Shown here one piece after another: positions 7,628 through 14,390 of a stretch of 32,067 nt of DNA; within the stretch, counting starts at the first letter, position 1; each line of letters opens with the position of its first letter. The position numbers and the translations under genes are program-made. Below the pieces are notes generated by a model. That model searched no databases. It saw only the letters and a program-made list of their open reading frames with translations, and was not told the origin of the DNA. The stretch comes from Streptomyces lichenis (GTDB lineage Bacteria; Actinomycetota; Actinomycetes; Streptomycetales; Streptomycetaceae). The stretch spans positions 1 to 32,067 of the forward strand of contig NZ_JALPTH010000046.1 in NCBI RefSeq assembly GCF_023218175.1, given 5' to 3'.

Positions 7628-8947
7628 ATGTCGAAAGTGCCAGGGTGGCTCGGCCGGACGGGCGCCGGGTTGACCCGGATGGGGAAGCGGCTGGAAGAGC
7701 GCAGAGCCGCCGCGCACGGCGAGGATCCGCACGGCGACGATCCGCACGCCGACGATCCCTCCGCCGCGCCGGGCAGCATCCCCGCCCCGCCCTCCTACGC
7801 CCCCGCGGTGGCCGCCCCGCCCGAGCCGGTGGACGCCATCCCCTGGGGGATGCGGGTCGCCGCCGAGGCCGGCTGGCGGCTGCTCGTCCTGGCCGGCACC
7901 CTCTGGGTGCTGATGCGGGTGATCAGCGCGATCCAGCTGGTGGTGCTGGCCTTCGTGGCCGCGCTGCTGTTCACCGCGCTGCTCCAGCCGACCGTCGCCC
8001 GGCTGGTCCGGCGCGGGCTGCCGCGCGGGGTGGCCACCGCGGTCACCGCCATCCTCGGCTTCGTCTTCATCGGGCTGATCGGCTGGTTCGTCGTCTGGCA
8101 GGTGCTGGACAACATCGGCGACCTGTCCGCCCGGGTGACCGACGGCATCGACGAGCTCAAGGCATGGCTGCTGGACAGCCCGTTCCATGTCACCGAGGCG
8201 CAGATCAACGACATCGCCGCCAACCTCCAGGACACCATCGGCACCAACACCGAGGAGATCACCTCGGCCGGCCTCCAGGGTGTGACGGTCCTGGTGGAGT
8301 TCCTCACCGGCATGCTGCTGGCCTTCTTCTCCACCCTCTTCCTGCTCTACGACGGCAGGAAGGTGTGGCAGTGGGTGCTGCGGCTGGTCCCGGCCCGGGC
8401 CCGCACCGGGGTGGCCGGCGCCGGACCGCGCGCCTGGACCACGCTCACCGCCTATGTCCGCGGCACGGTGATCGTCGCCATGATCGACGCCATCTTCATC
8501 GGCCTGGGCGTCTACTTCCTCGATGTGCCGCTGGCCGTCCCGCTCGGTGTGATCGTCTTCCTGGGCGCCTTCATCCCGCTGGTCGGCGCGGTCGTCTCGG
8601 GCGCGCTGGCGGTGGTCGTCGCCCTGGTCACCCAGGGAGTGTTCACCGCGCTGATGGCGCTGCTGGTGGTGCTGGCGGTGCAGCAGATCGAGGGCCATGT
8701 GCTCCAGCCCTTCATCCTGGGCCGGGCGGTGCGGGTGCACCCGCTGGGCGTGGTGCTGGCGGTCGCGGCCGGCGGACTGGTCGCCGGGATCGGCGGCGCG
8801 GTGGTGGCGGTGCCGCTGGTGGCGGTCACCAACACGGTCGTCGGCTATCTGCGCAAGTGGAGCAACGAGCAGGCCATGCGCCGGGTGCCGCCGGACGTGG
8901 CGGCGGGCCCCCCGGTGGCACCCGAGGCCCCGCCCCCCGGGATCTGA
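7628..8947 (+). CDS. AI-2E family transporter (PerM/YdiK-like permease)
   Basis: 439-residue polytopic membrane protein. The N-terminal 60 residues are cytosolic and low-complexity, with a short EDPHGDDPHADDPS repeat. They are followed by membrane segments such as VISAIQLVVLAFVAALLFTALL and GFVFIGLIGWFVVWQVL, a soluble loop (about 160-215), and the conserved C-terminal block with FLGAFIPLVGAVVSG and QQIEGHVLQPFILG that marks the family. Members have been linked to autoinducer-2 export or Na+/H+ exchange; which applies in Streptomyces is unknown. The start ATG 7628 follows a purine-rich GGGGAAGAGAG about 8-10 bases upstream. It is monocistronic, ends in a strong hairpin, and is convergent with ahpD. 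Confidence 0.9.
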   Translation: MSKVPGWLGRTGAGLTRMGKRLEERRAAAHGEDPHGDDPHADDPSAAPGSIPAPPSYAPAVAAPPEPVDAIPWGMRVAAEAGWRLLVLAGTLWVLMRVISAIQLVVLAFVAALLFTALLQPTVARLVRRGLPRGVATAVTAILGFVFIGLIGWFVVWQVLDNIGDLSARVTDGIDELKAWLLDSPFHVTEAQINDIAANLQDTIGTNTEEITSAGLQGVTVLVEFLTGMLLAFFSTLFLLYDGRKVWQWVLRLVPARARTGVAGAGPRAWTTLTAYVRGTVIVAMIDAIFIGLGVYFLDVPLAVPLGVIVFLGAFIPLVGAVVSGALAVVVALVTQGVFTALMALLVVLAVQQIEGHVLQPFILGRAVRVHPLGVVLAVAAGGLVAGIGGAVVAVPLVAVTNTVVGYLRKWSNEQAMRRVPPDVAAGPPVAPEAPPPGI

Positions 8948-8966
8948 ACGGGAAAGAGAGGGTACG

Positions 8967-9006
8967 ACGAGAGGGCCCGCCGGCAGCAGCCGGCGGGCCC
9001 TCTCGT
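8967..9006. terminator. Bidirectional hairpin terminator
   Basis: Perfect 18-bp inverted repeat (8967-8984 with 8989-9006) with an AGCA loop, between the convergent AI-2E transporter gene and ahpD. Confidence 0.85.
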
Positions 9007-9055
9007 ACATCTCCCCTGTGCCCCGGTCCTCACGGTCCGGGCCGGGACCGGGGTA

Positions 9056-9589
9056 CTACTCGGCCAGGACGGCCTCGGCGTCCAGCACGGCGCCGACCGC
9101 CTGGAGCACGGAGGCGATCTTCACGGCCTCCTGGACGGTCTCCCGCTCCACACCGGCCTTGCGCAGCACCTGCTCGTGCGAGTCCAGGCACATGCCGCAG
9201 CCGTTGATCGCGGAGACGGCGAGCGACCACAGCTCGAAGTCGACCTTCTCCACGCCCGGGTTGCCGATGACGTTCATCCGCAGACCGGCGCGCAGGTTGC
9301 CGTACTCCGGGTCGGAGAGCAGATGGCGCGTCCGGTAGAAGACGTTGTTCATCCCCATGATCGCCGCGGCCGACTTGGCGGCCGTGTACGCCTCGGGCGA
9401 CAGGTTGGCCTTGGCCTCCGGCTCCAGCTCACGCAGCACCCGCGGCGAGCGCGAGGCGATCGCGCAGGCCAGCACGGTGCCCCACAGCTGCTGCTGCGGG
9501 AGGTCGCTGTTGCCGATGACCGAGCCGAGGTTCAGCTTCAGGTCCTTGGCGTAGTCCGGTACGGCGGACTTCAGCTCGTCGAGGGCCAT
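9056..9589 (-). CDS. ahpD: Alkylhydroperoxidase AhpD
   Basis: 177-residue thiol reductase that recycles AhpC and has weak peroxidase activity itself. The active site is intact: Glu119, the C-G-M-C pair Cys131/Cys134, and His138 in NGCGMCLDSHEQ, equivalent to Glu118/Cys130/Cys133/His137 of the M. tuberculosis enzyme. Length is normal. The ATG lies three bases after the ahpC stop, with no strong ribosome-binding site of its own, so it is probably translated by coupling from ahpC. In mycobacteria AhpD is reduced through lipoamide; the same is assumed here. It is transcribed with ahpC from the oxyR-ahpC intergenic region. Confidence 0.97.
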   Translation of the reverse strand: MALDELKSAVPDYAKDLKLNLGSVIGNSDLPQQQLWGTVLACAIASRSPRVLRELEPEAKANLSPEAYTAAKSAAAIMGMNNVFYRTRHLLSDPEYGNLRAGLRMNVIGNPGVEKVDFELWSLAVSAINGCGMCLDSHEQVLRKAGVERETVQEAVKIASVLQAVGAVLDAEAVLAE

Positions 9590-9592
9590 GGG

Positions 9593-10147
9593 TCACTCAC
9601 CGGCCAGCAGCTTGACCGGGTCGAGGGTCTCCTCGCCCGACTTCCAGTTGCACGGGCACAGCTCGTCGGTCTGCAGGGCGTCGAGGACCCGCAGGACCTC
9701 CTTGGGGTTACGGCCCACGGAACCGGCGGTCACCATGGTGAACTGGATCTCGTTGTTCGGGTCGACGATGAACACGGCACGCTGCGCGAAGCCGTCCTCG
9801 CCCTCGACGCCGCACTCGCGCATCAGCTCGTGCTTGGAGTCGGCGAGCATCGGGAAAGGCAGGTCACGCAGGTCGGCGTGGTCCTTGCGCCAGGCGTGGT
9901 GGACGAACTCCGAGTCACCCGAGGCACCGAGGATCTGCGCGTCGCGGTCGGCGAACTCCTCGTTCAGCTTGCCGAACGCGGCGATCTCGGTGGGGCAGAC
10001 GAAGGTGAAGTCCTTCGGCCAGAAGAACACCACGCGCCACTTGCCCTCGTAGGACTTGTGGTTGATCTGCTCGAACTCCTTGCCGCTCTCCAGCGACACG
10101 CAGGCGGTCAGGTCGTACGTGGGGAACTGGTCACCGACAGTGAGCAC
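9593..10147 (-). CDS. ahpC: Alkyl hydroperoxide reductase AhpC (2-Cys peroxiredoxin)
   Basis: 184-residue peroxiredoxin that reduces hydrogen peroxide, organic peroxides and probably peroxynitrite. The peroxidatic Cys51 lies in FTFVCPTE, and the resolving region DELCPCNW has Cys164 and Cys166, the three-cysteine pattern of mycobacterial AhpC. The start GTG 10147 is set by AAGGAGAG six bases upstream; the frame stays open further upstream, but that part (MHRVPCWGSVQPRK) is not family sequence. It heads the ahpC-ahpD operon, divergent from oxyR. Induction by oxidised OxyR is established for this locus in S. coelicolor and is expected here. Confidence 0.97.
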   Translation of the reverse strand: MLTVGDQFPTYDLTACVSLESGKEFEQINHKSYEGKWRVVFFWPKDFTFVCPTEIAAFGKLNEEFADRDAQILGASGDSEFVHHAWRKDHADLRDLPFPMLADSKHELMRECGVEGEDGFAQRAVFIVDPNNEIQFTMVTAGSVGRNPKEVLRVLDALQTDELCPCNWKSGEETLDPVKLLAGE

Positions 10148-10225
10148 ACGCTCTCCTTGCAGCTGGGAAGCCCCTGGGCAGGGCTTCCGGGGTTGGACGG
10201 AGCCCCAGCATGGCACGCGGTGCAT

Positions 10226-10261
10226 TGATCAGTGAAATAGCCGGACTGGCTTGTGTTGATC
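10226..10261 (-). promoter_or_regulatory. Candidate OxyR site, ahpC-proximal
   Basis: TGATC at 10226-10230 and again at 10257-10261, a repeat distance of 31 bp (about three helical turns), with AAATAGCC between. It lies 79-114 bp upstream of the ahpC start. A multi-half-site footprint over several helical turns is what an OxyR tetramer would need. Assignment is by position and symmetry with the second site, not by a known consensus. Confidence 0.45.
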
Positions 10262-10474
10262 GGACCTCCTTATGAGTTCGCTGTGGATGCACGGATACGG
10301 GGGGTGGATTGCGCGGCTGGTCGGAGGCCGGGTCGGCCGCCGTGCGAGGCGAGGGGGCGGGCGACGGGCCCGCCGGCCGCGAATGGCGCACTCCCACCGG
10401 TCGGGCGGGCCGGACAGCCGTGCGCCACTCGAAAGGGCACCCGGTGCCCGACTGCCTCACCTTGCGCCCGCGAA

Positions 10475-10510
10475 TGATCGGCCTTATGGGTAAACTCGTT
10501 CGGGTTGATC
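10475..10510 (+). promoter_or_regulatory. Candidate OxyR site, oxyR-proximal
   Basis: TGATC at 10475-10479 and 10506-10510, again exactly 31 bp apart, with 21 of about 37 positions matching the ahpC-proximal site in the same orientation. It lies 40-75 bp upstream of the oxyR start, a fitting place for autoregulation. Confidence 0.45.
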
Positions 10511-10549
10511 GACGGCGGTTATCAGTGAGGCGCCCGGACGGCGTCCGCA

Positions 10550-11509
10550 GTGAGGCAGCGGAAGTACGTGCAGAAGAGCAAGCAGCCCAGCCTGGCCCAG
10601 TTGCGGGCGTTCGCCGCGGTCGCCGAGCACCTCCACTTCCGGGACGCCGCCGCGGCCATCGGGATGAGCCAGCCCGCGCTCTCCGGCGCCGTCTCCGCCC
10701 TGGAGGACGCCCTCGGGGTGCAGTTGCTGGAGCGAACCACCCGCAAGGTGCTGTTGTCACCCGCCGGCGAACGGCTCGCCAGCCGGGCCAAGGCGGTGCT
10801 GGACGCGGTGGCCGAGCTGATGGAGGAGGCCGAGGCCGCGCAGGCGCCGTTCACCGGGATGCTGCGGCTCGGGGTGATCCCGACCGTCGCCCCCTATCTG
10901 CTGCCCACCGTGCTCCATCTGGTGCACCAGCGGTACCCGCGCCTCGACCTCCAGGTCCACGAGGAGCAGACCTCCTCGCTGCTGGACGGGCTGGCCGCCG
11001 GGCGGCTCGACCTGCTGCTGCTCGCCGTACCGCTCGGCGTACCCGGCATCACCGAACTCCCCCTCTTCGACGAGGACTTCGTGCTGGTCACTCCCGAGGG
11101 GCACGAGCTGGGCGGGCGGTCCGGCATCCCGCGCGAGGCGCTGGCCGAGCTGCGGCTGCTGCTGCTGGACGAGGGGCACTGCCTACGCGACCAGGCGCTG
11201 GACGTCTGCCGGGAGGCGGGCCGCACCGACGCCCCGGTCACCACCACCGCGGCCGGGCTGGCCACCCTGGTCCAGCTGGTGGCCGGCGGCCTCGGGGTGA
11301 CCCTGCTGCCGCGCACCGCGGTCGCCGTCGAGGCCGGCCGCAACGAGCGGCTGCGCACCGGCTCCTTCGCCGCACCCGCCCCGACCCGCCGGATCGCCCT
11401 CGCCATGCGGTCGGGCGCCGCCCGGCAGGGCGAGTTCGAGGAGCTGGCCGCCGCCCTGCGGGAGGCGATGTCCACGCTGCCGGTACGGATGCTGGGCCCC
11501 GAGGGCTGA
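10550..11509 (+). CDS. oxyR: Peroxide-sensing LysR regulator OxyR
   Basis: 319-residue LysR-type regulator. Residues 14-72 form the winged helix-turn-helix (PSLAQLRAFAAVAEHLHFR, GMSQPALSGAVSALE). The rest is the substrate-binding-like sensor domain. Redox cysteines are present: Cys211 and Cys220 in DEGHCLRDQALDVCREAG, with the same nine-residue spacing and context as Cys199/Cys208 of E. coli OxyR, so a disulfide switch is very likely. The start GTG 10550 is the longest plausible one; GTG 10568 also has a purine-rich stretch (GGAAG), but it is only three bases away. It is divergent from ahpC-ahpD, which it is expected to activate on oxidation. The C-terminal ~20 residues are variable. Confidence 0.96.
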   Translation: MRQRKYVQKSKQPSLAQLRAFAAVAEHLHFRDAAAAIGMSQPALSGAVSALEDALGVQLLERTTRKVLLSPAGERLASRAKAVLDAVAELMEEAEAAQAPFTGMLRLGVIPTVAPYLLPTVLHLVHQRYPRLDLQVHEEQTSSLLDGLAAGRLDLLLLAVPLGVPGITELPLFDEDFVLVTPEGHELGGRSGIPREALAELRLLLLDEGHCLRDQALDVCREAGRTDAPVTTTAAGLATLVQLVAGGLGVTLLPRTAVAVEAGRNERLRTGSFAAPAPTRRIALAMRSGAARQGEFEELAAALREAMSTLPVRMLGPEG

Positions 11510-11538
11510 GCCCCGTACAAACCGGAGCCCCCGCCCGC

Positions 11539-11693
11539 CCCCGTACCGCCGCGGGCCCGTACCGCCGGGAGCGAGCCCGCACGGGACGCCCGTACCGCCG
11601 CAGGCACCGGCACCCGGCCCCGTACCGCCGCGGCTCGTACGGCCGGGAGCAGCCCGCACAGGGCGCCCGTACCGCCGCAGGCGCGGCCGACCG
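11539..11693. repeat. Imperfect 79-bp tandem duplication rich in CCCGTACCGCCG
   Basis: Two diverged copies, 11539-11617 and 11618-about 11693. Both start CCCCGTACCGCCGCGG and both contain CGGGAGC, AGCCCGCAC and GCCCGTACCGCCGCAGGC in the same order. GTACCGCCG itself occurs five times, plus one diverged copy. The repeat fills the intergenic space between oxyR and the ABC-permease remnant and has no visible coding function. Confidence 0.7.
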
Positions 11694-11703
11694 GCGCCCT
11701 GCC

Positions 11704-12198
11704 TCACTCCGTCCGCAGACCGTCCGGCCGGGTCTGGCGCCAGAGGGCGGGCAGGCTCAGCAGGGTCACCGCGGCGACCAGGGCGGCGCCCACCGCGGCC
11801 ACCGGCCAGGCCACCGGCAGATCGGCGCGCTCCTCCAGCAGCCGCCGGGGCTCGTCGGGGTCGTTCGTCCCCAGCGAGAACAGCCCGAGCTGGGCCCGGG
11901 CGGTGTGTGGCCGGGTGGGGCACATGAAGTCGCTCCGCACCGCGCCGAACAGCATCAGCAGCGCGATCGCCCCGGCCGCCGCCACCACGACCCCGCTCAC
12001 CGCCCGGGCCGCCCGGCCGCCGTCCCGCCGCAGCCGGCGCACCGCCAGCTGCCAGGAGACCGGGCCACCGCCCAGCCGCCGGGCCACCGCCTCGATCAGC
12101 CAGGGCAGCAGCGCCGCCACCCCGGCCGGTGTCAGCAGGGCGCCACCAGCACCGCGAGCGGCCAGTCCCCGCCCCCTGAGCAGCGGAGGAGCACTCAT
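11704..12198 (-). pseudogene. Remnant of an ABC ATPase/FtsX-type permease pair
   Basis: The 164-residue frame does not match one whole protein. It opens with MSAPPLLRGRGLAARG, which resembles the first residues of an ABC ATPase, then passes straight into permease sequence: LPWLIEAVARRLGGGPVSWQ, a membrane segment AVSGVVVAAAGAIALLMLF, and a last segment AAVGAALVAAVTLLSLPALW ending TRPDGLRTE as in FtsX-like permeases. There is no Walker A, no signature motif and no N-terminal permease half. Intact Streptomyces loci usually read PadR regulator, ATPase, permease of about 800 residues. The ATG overlaps the PadR stop by four bases, as an intact ATPase gene would. An in-frame deletion is the simplest explanation. 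Whether the short product is made is unknown. Confidence 0.7.
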
Positions 12199-12740
12199 CC
12201 CCGCTGGCCCTTCCCCTGCCCGCCGACCACGTCCGCCAGCTCGTCCAGCCGGGCCGCGGTCAGCTCCAGCCAGCGCAGATCGGCCTCCAGATGGAACAGG
12301 GCGTGATCGCAGATCAGCTGGTCGGCCAGGTCGCCGTCCTGCTTGCGGCGGGTCAGCTCCCGGGTCAGCCGCAGATGCTCGGCCCGCTGGGTGTCCAGCA
12401 GCCCGGCCGCCGGGCGCCCGGTCAGCAGGGCGAGGACGACCTTGGTGTACAGGGTGGACTGGAGGTACGGCTCCGGCTTCTCCGGCTGCTCAAGCCAGCG
12501 GGCCACATCGGTGGTCCCGGCGTCGGTGATCGCGTACCGCTTGCGCTCGGGCCCCTCGCCGGGCTCGATGCCCTCCACCTCCACCAGGCCGTTCCTCAGC
12601 AGCCGGGACATGGTCGCGTAGACCTGCCCGTAGTGCAGGGAGCGGCCCTGACCGAAGGCGGAGTCGAAGGCGCGCTTGAGGTCGTACCCGTGCCGGGGTC
12701 CGGATTCGAGCAGGCCGAGCAGGGCGTGGCCGATGGACAT
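12195..12740 (-). CDS. PadR family transcriptional regulator
   Basis: 181 residues. The N-terminal winged helix-turn-helix is clear (ALLGLLESGPRHGYDLKRAF, LHYGQVYATMSRLLRNGLVE), and the C-terminal half is the helical dimer domain (TRRKQDGDLADQLICDHALF). PadR proteins repress adjacent transporter or detoxification genes and release DNA on ligand binding. The expected target, an ABC exporter, survives here only as a remnant whose start overlaps this stop codon. ATG 12740 is the start, and the -10-like TATACG lies about 21 bases upstream within an inverted repeat likely to be its own operator. With the exporter gone, this regulator may be an orphan. Confidence 0.93.
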   Translation of the reverse strand: MSIGHALLGLLESGPRHGYDLKRAFDSAFGQGRSLHYGQVYATMSRLLRNGLVEVEGIEPGEGPERKRYAITDAGTTDVARWLEQPEKPEPYLQSTLYTKVVLALLTGRPAAGLLDTQRAEHLRLTRELTRRKQDGDLADQLICDHALFHLEADLRWLELTAARLDELADVVGGQGKGQRG

Positions 12741-12759
12741 GCGGTCACTCTACGACCTG

Positions 12760-12780
12760 CGTATACACCCATTGCATACG
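12760..12780 (-). promoter_or_regulatory. Probable PadR operator
   Basis: Inverted repeat CGTAT (12760-12764) and ATACG (12776-12780) with an 11-bp spacer, 20-40 bp upstream of the padR-like start and overlapping a TATACG -10-like element. The size and position fit PadR autorepression. Confidence 0.5.
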
Positions 12781-12817
12781 GGGCGGAGGCGCCCGTTCCC
12801 CTGGGGCGCCTCCGCCC
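12781..12817. terminator. Hairpin terminator after the SPFH/RHH operon
   Basis: Perfect 14-bp stem (12781-12794 with 12804-12817) with a 9-base loop, just downstream of the ribbon-helix-helix gene on the minus strand and upstream of the padR-like promoter. Confidence 0.75.
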
Positions 12818-12832
12818 TGCCCATGCGAGAGG

Positions 12833-13060
12833 TCACTCGCCGGCCGGCGGCTCCGGCCGCTTCGGCGGGCGCCCGCGCCGGGCGATCGGGGCGGGCGAGT
12901 CCGGCAGTCTGCCGGCCTCCGCGAGCGCCCGGCGCAGCAGGAACTCGATCTGCGCGTTGGCGCTGCGGAGATCGTCCGCCGCCCACCGGGCCAGCGCGTC
13001 GTACACCTTCGGGTCGAGGCGGAGGAGTACCTGCTTGCGCTGCTGCCGGTCCGGGGTCAC
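12833..13060 (-). CDS. Small ribbon-helix-helix (Arc/CopG-like) protein
   Basis: 75 residues. The first 45 look like a ribbon-helix-helix unit: a polar strand KQVLLRLDPKVYDALARWA followed by helix ADDLRSANAQIEFLLRRALA. The tail RRGRPPKRPEPP is an AT-hook-like basic Pro/Arg stretch. Such proteins bind DNA as dimers. The GTG start overlaps the stop codon of the SPFH gene (GTGA), so the two are translationally coupled. A DNA-binding role follows from fold resemblance; its targets are unknown, and the paired inverted repeats upstream of the SPFH gene are possible ones. Confidence 0.8.
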   Translation of the reverse strand: MTPDRQQRKQVLLRLDPKVYDALARWAADDLRSANAQIEFLLRRALAEAGRLPDSPAPIARRGRPPKRPEPPAGE

Positions 13061-14013
13061 TGGTACAGCGAGCCCGTGTTCAGCACCGGCTGGGCGGCGC
13101 GGTCACCGCAGAGCACCACCATCAGGTTGGACACCATGGCGGCCTTGCGCTCGGAGTCCAGCTCCACGATGTCCCGCTCGGTGAGCCGGTCCAGCGCCGC
13201 CTCGACCATGCCGACCGCGCCGTCCACGATCTGCCGGCGGGCCGCGACCACCGCGCCCGCCTGTTGGCGCTGGAGCATCGCGGAGGCGATCTCCGGGGCG
13301 TACGCGAGGTGGGTGAAGCGGGACTCGATGATGTGGACGCCGGCCGCCTCGACCCGGGCGTGCAGCTCCACCGCGAGCTTCTCGGTGATCTCCTCCGCGT
13401 TGCCGCGCAGCGAGAGCCCCGCCTCGTCATGCGCGTCGTACGGGTACTCGATGGCGATGTGCCGCACCGCGGCCTCGGTCTGGGTGGAGACGAACTCCAG
13501 GAAGTCGTCCACCTCGAACAGGGCCTGCGCGGTGTCCTCCACCTTCCAGACCACCACCGCGGCCAGCTCGATCGGGTTGCCGTAGGCGTCGTTGACCTTC
13601 AGCACCGCCGTCTCGTGGTTGCGCACCCGGGTGGAGATCTTCGCCCGCGAGGTGAACGGGTTCACCCAGCGCAGCCCGTCGGTGCGGATGGTGCCCCGGT
13701 AGCGGCCGAAGAGCTGGACCACCCGGGCCTCGCCGGGGGCGACCATGTTCAGCCCGCACATGGCGAGGAAGGCCGCCAGGGCGACCAGGATGCCGCCGGT
13801 GATCAGCCCGGCCCTGGCGCCGTTGCCGAGGTCCGGCGAGGCGCCGGCGATCACCATCAGCACCCCGCCGGCGAGCCCGGCCAGCCCGAGCAGCAGGGCG
13901 AGCCCGCCCCCGATCGACCGCGCCGCGAACTCCCGCACCCCCGGCTCCGGCATCTCCGGGACATCCCCCACCAGCGCGTCCGCCCTGCCCGGCGCCTTGT
14001 TCTTGTCGTCCAT
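13057..14013 (-). CDS. SPFH/Band 7 domain membrane protein
   Basis: 318 residues. A short cytosolic N-terminus is followed by two membrane segments (GGGLALLLGLAGLAGGVLMV and LITGGILVALAAFLAMCGL), then the SPFH domain beginning VAPGEARVVQLFGRYRGTIR and running through LRWVNPFTSRAKISTRVRNH to the helical EITEKLAVELHARVEAAGV and the Ala-rich LQRQQAGAVVAARRQIVDGA. Proteins of this family oligomerise into membrane microdomain scaffolds (flotillin-like). The start ATG 14013 (MDDKNK) has GGGGGAC about 10 bases upstream; the frame is open further upstream but that part lacks family sequence. It overlaps the downstream ribbon-helix-helix gene. Partners are unknown. Confidence 0.92.
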   Translation of the reverse strand: MDDKNKAPGRADALVGDVPEMPEPGVREFAARSIGGGLALLLGLAGLAGGVLMVIAGASPDLGNGARAGLITGGILVALAAFLAMCGLNMVAPGEARVVQLFGRYRGTIRTDGLRWVNPFTSRAKISTRVRNHETAVLKVNDAYGNPIELAAVVVWKVEDTAQALFEVDDFLEFVSTQTEAAVRHIAIEYPYDAHDEAGLSLRGNAEEITEKLAVELHARVEAAGVHIIESRFTHLAYAPEIASAMLQRQQAGAVVAARRQIVDGAVGMVEAALDRLTERDIVELDSERKAAMVSNLMVVLCGDRAAQPVLNTGSLYQ

Positions 14014-14390
14014 GGTCACAACCGTCCCCCGCTTCCCACTCGCCCGATCAGCTAGCGCTGACTTATCAATCTGATAGCACTTTAACAGTCGACTCGCCTC
14101 GGAACGCAACCCCGGAGCCCCCTGAGGAGTCGGTTCCACTGGAAGCGGTGCTGATTCTCACGTCCGGAAAAGACCGGATGCGTCGACCTTTGACGTCATC
14201 CCTGGTGTTAGTTTGCTGAGCTGATCCGCTGCGGATCCGCGGCGCGGGGGCGCGGCGGCCGGCGAGGCGGCACCGGGTGCGGGGGGCACCACCGGACATC
14301 CACCGGCCCACGACGGCCGGTACACCGGCACACAGGACCAGGCGCCGCCGAGCGCTGAGCAGGAACCGAGCAGAGCGGAGCGACGGAGCG
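14014..14390. promoter_or_regulatory. Divergent promoter region, SPFH gene and PBP gene
   Basis: 377 bp without a gene. On the SPFH side are two adjacent inverted repeats: TCAGC-TAGC-GCTGA (14048-14061) and TATCA-ATC-TGATA (14064-14076). They overlap an AT-rich patch that probably contains the minus-strand promoter (TCGACT, 17 bp, TTGATA). On the PBP side are TCCGG-N6-CCGGA (14163-14178) and the palindrome TGACGTCA (14191-14198) inside TTTGACGTC. From about 14220 to 14390 the sequence is GC-rich leader with nothing recognisable. Confidence 0.5.

Larger units (their letters stand above)
10148..10549. promoter_or_regulatory. oxyR-ahpC divergent promoter region
   Basis: 402 bp without a gene, holding the promoters of ahpC (minus) and oxyR (plus). 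It contains two pairs of TGATC motifs with the same 31-bp repeat distance, one pair beside each gene (see separate entries). GGCTATTTCAC on the minus strand near 10240 may hold the ahpC -10. The middle (about 10290-10460) shows nothing beyond GC-rich sequence. Confidence 0.6.

Noticed and set aside
9593..10225. Longer AhpC start at 10225
   Set aside because: The 26 extra residues are not part of the family, and AAGGAGAG points to GTG 10147.
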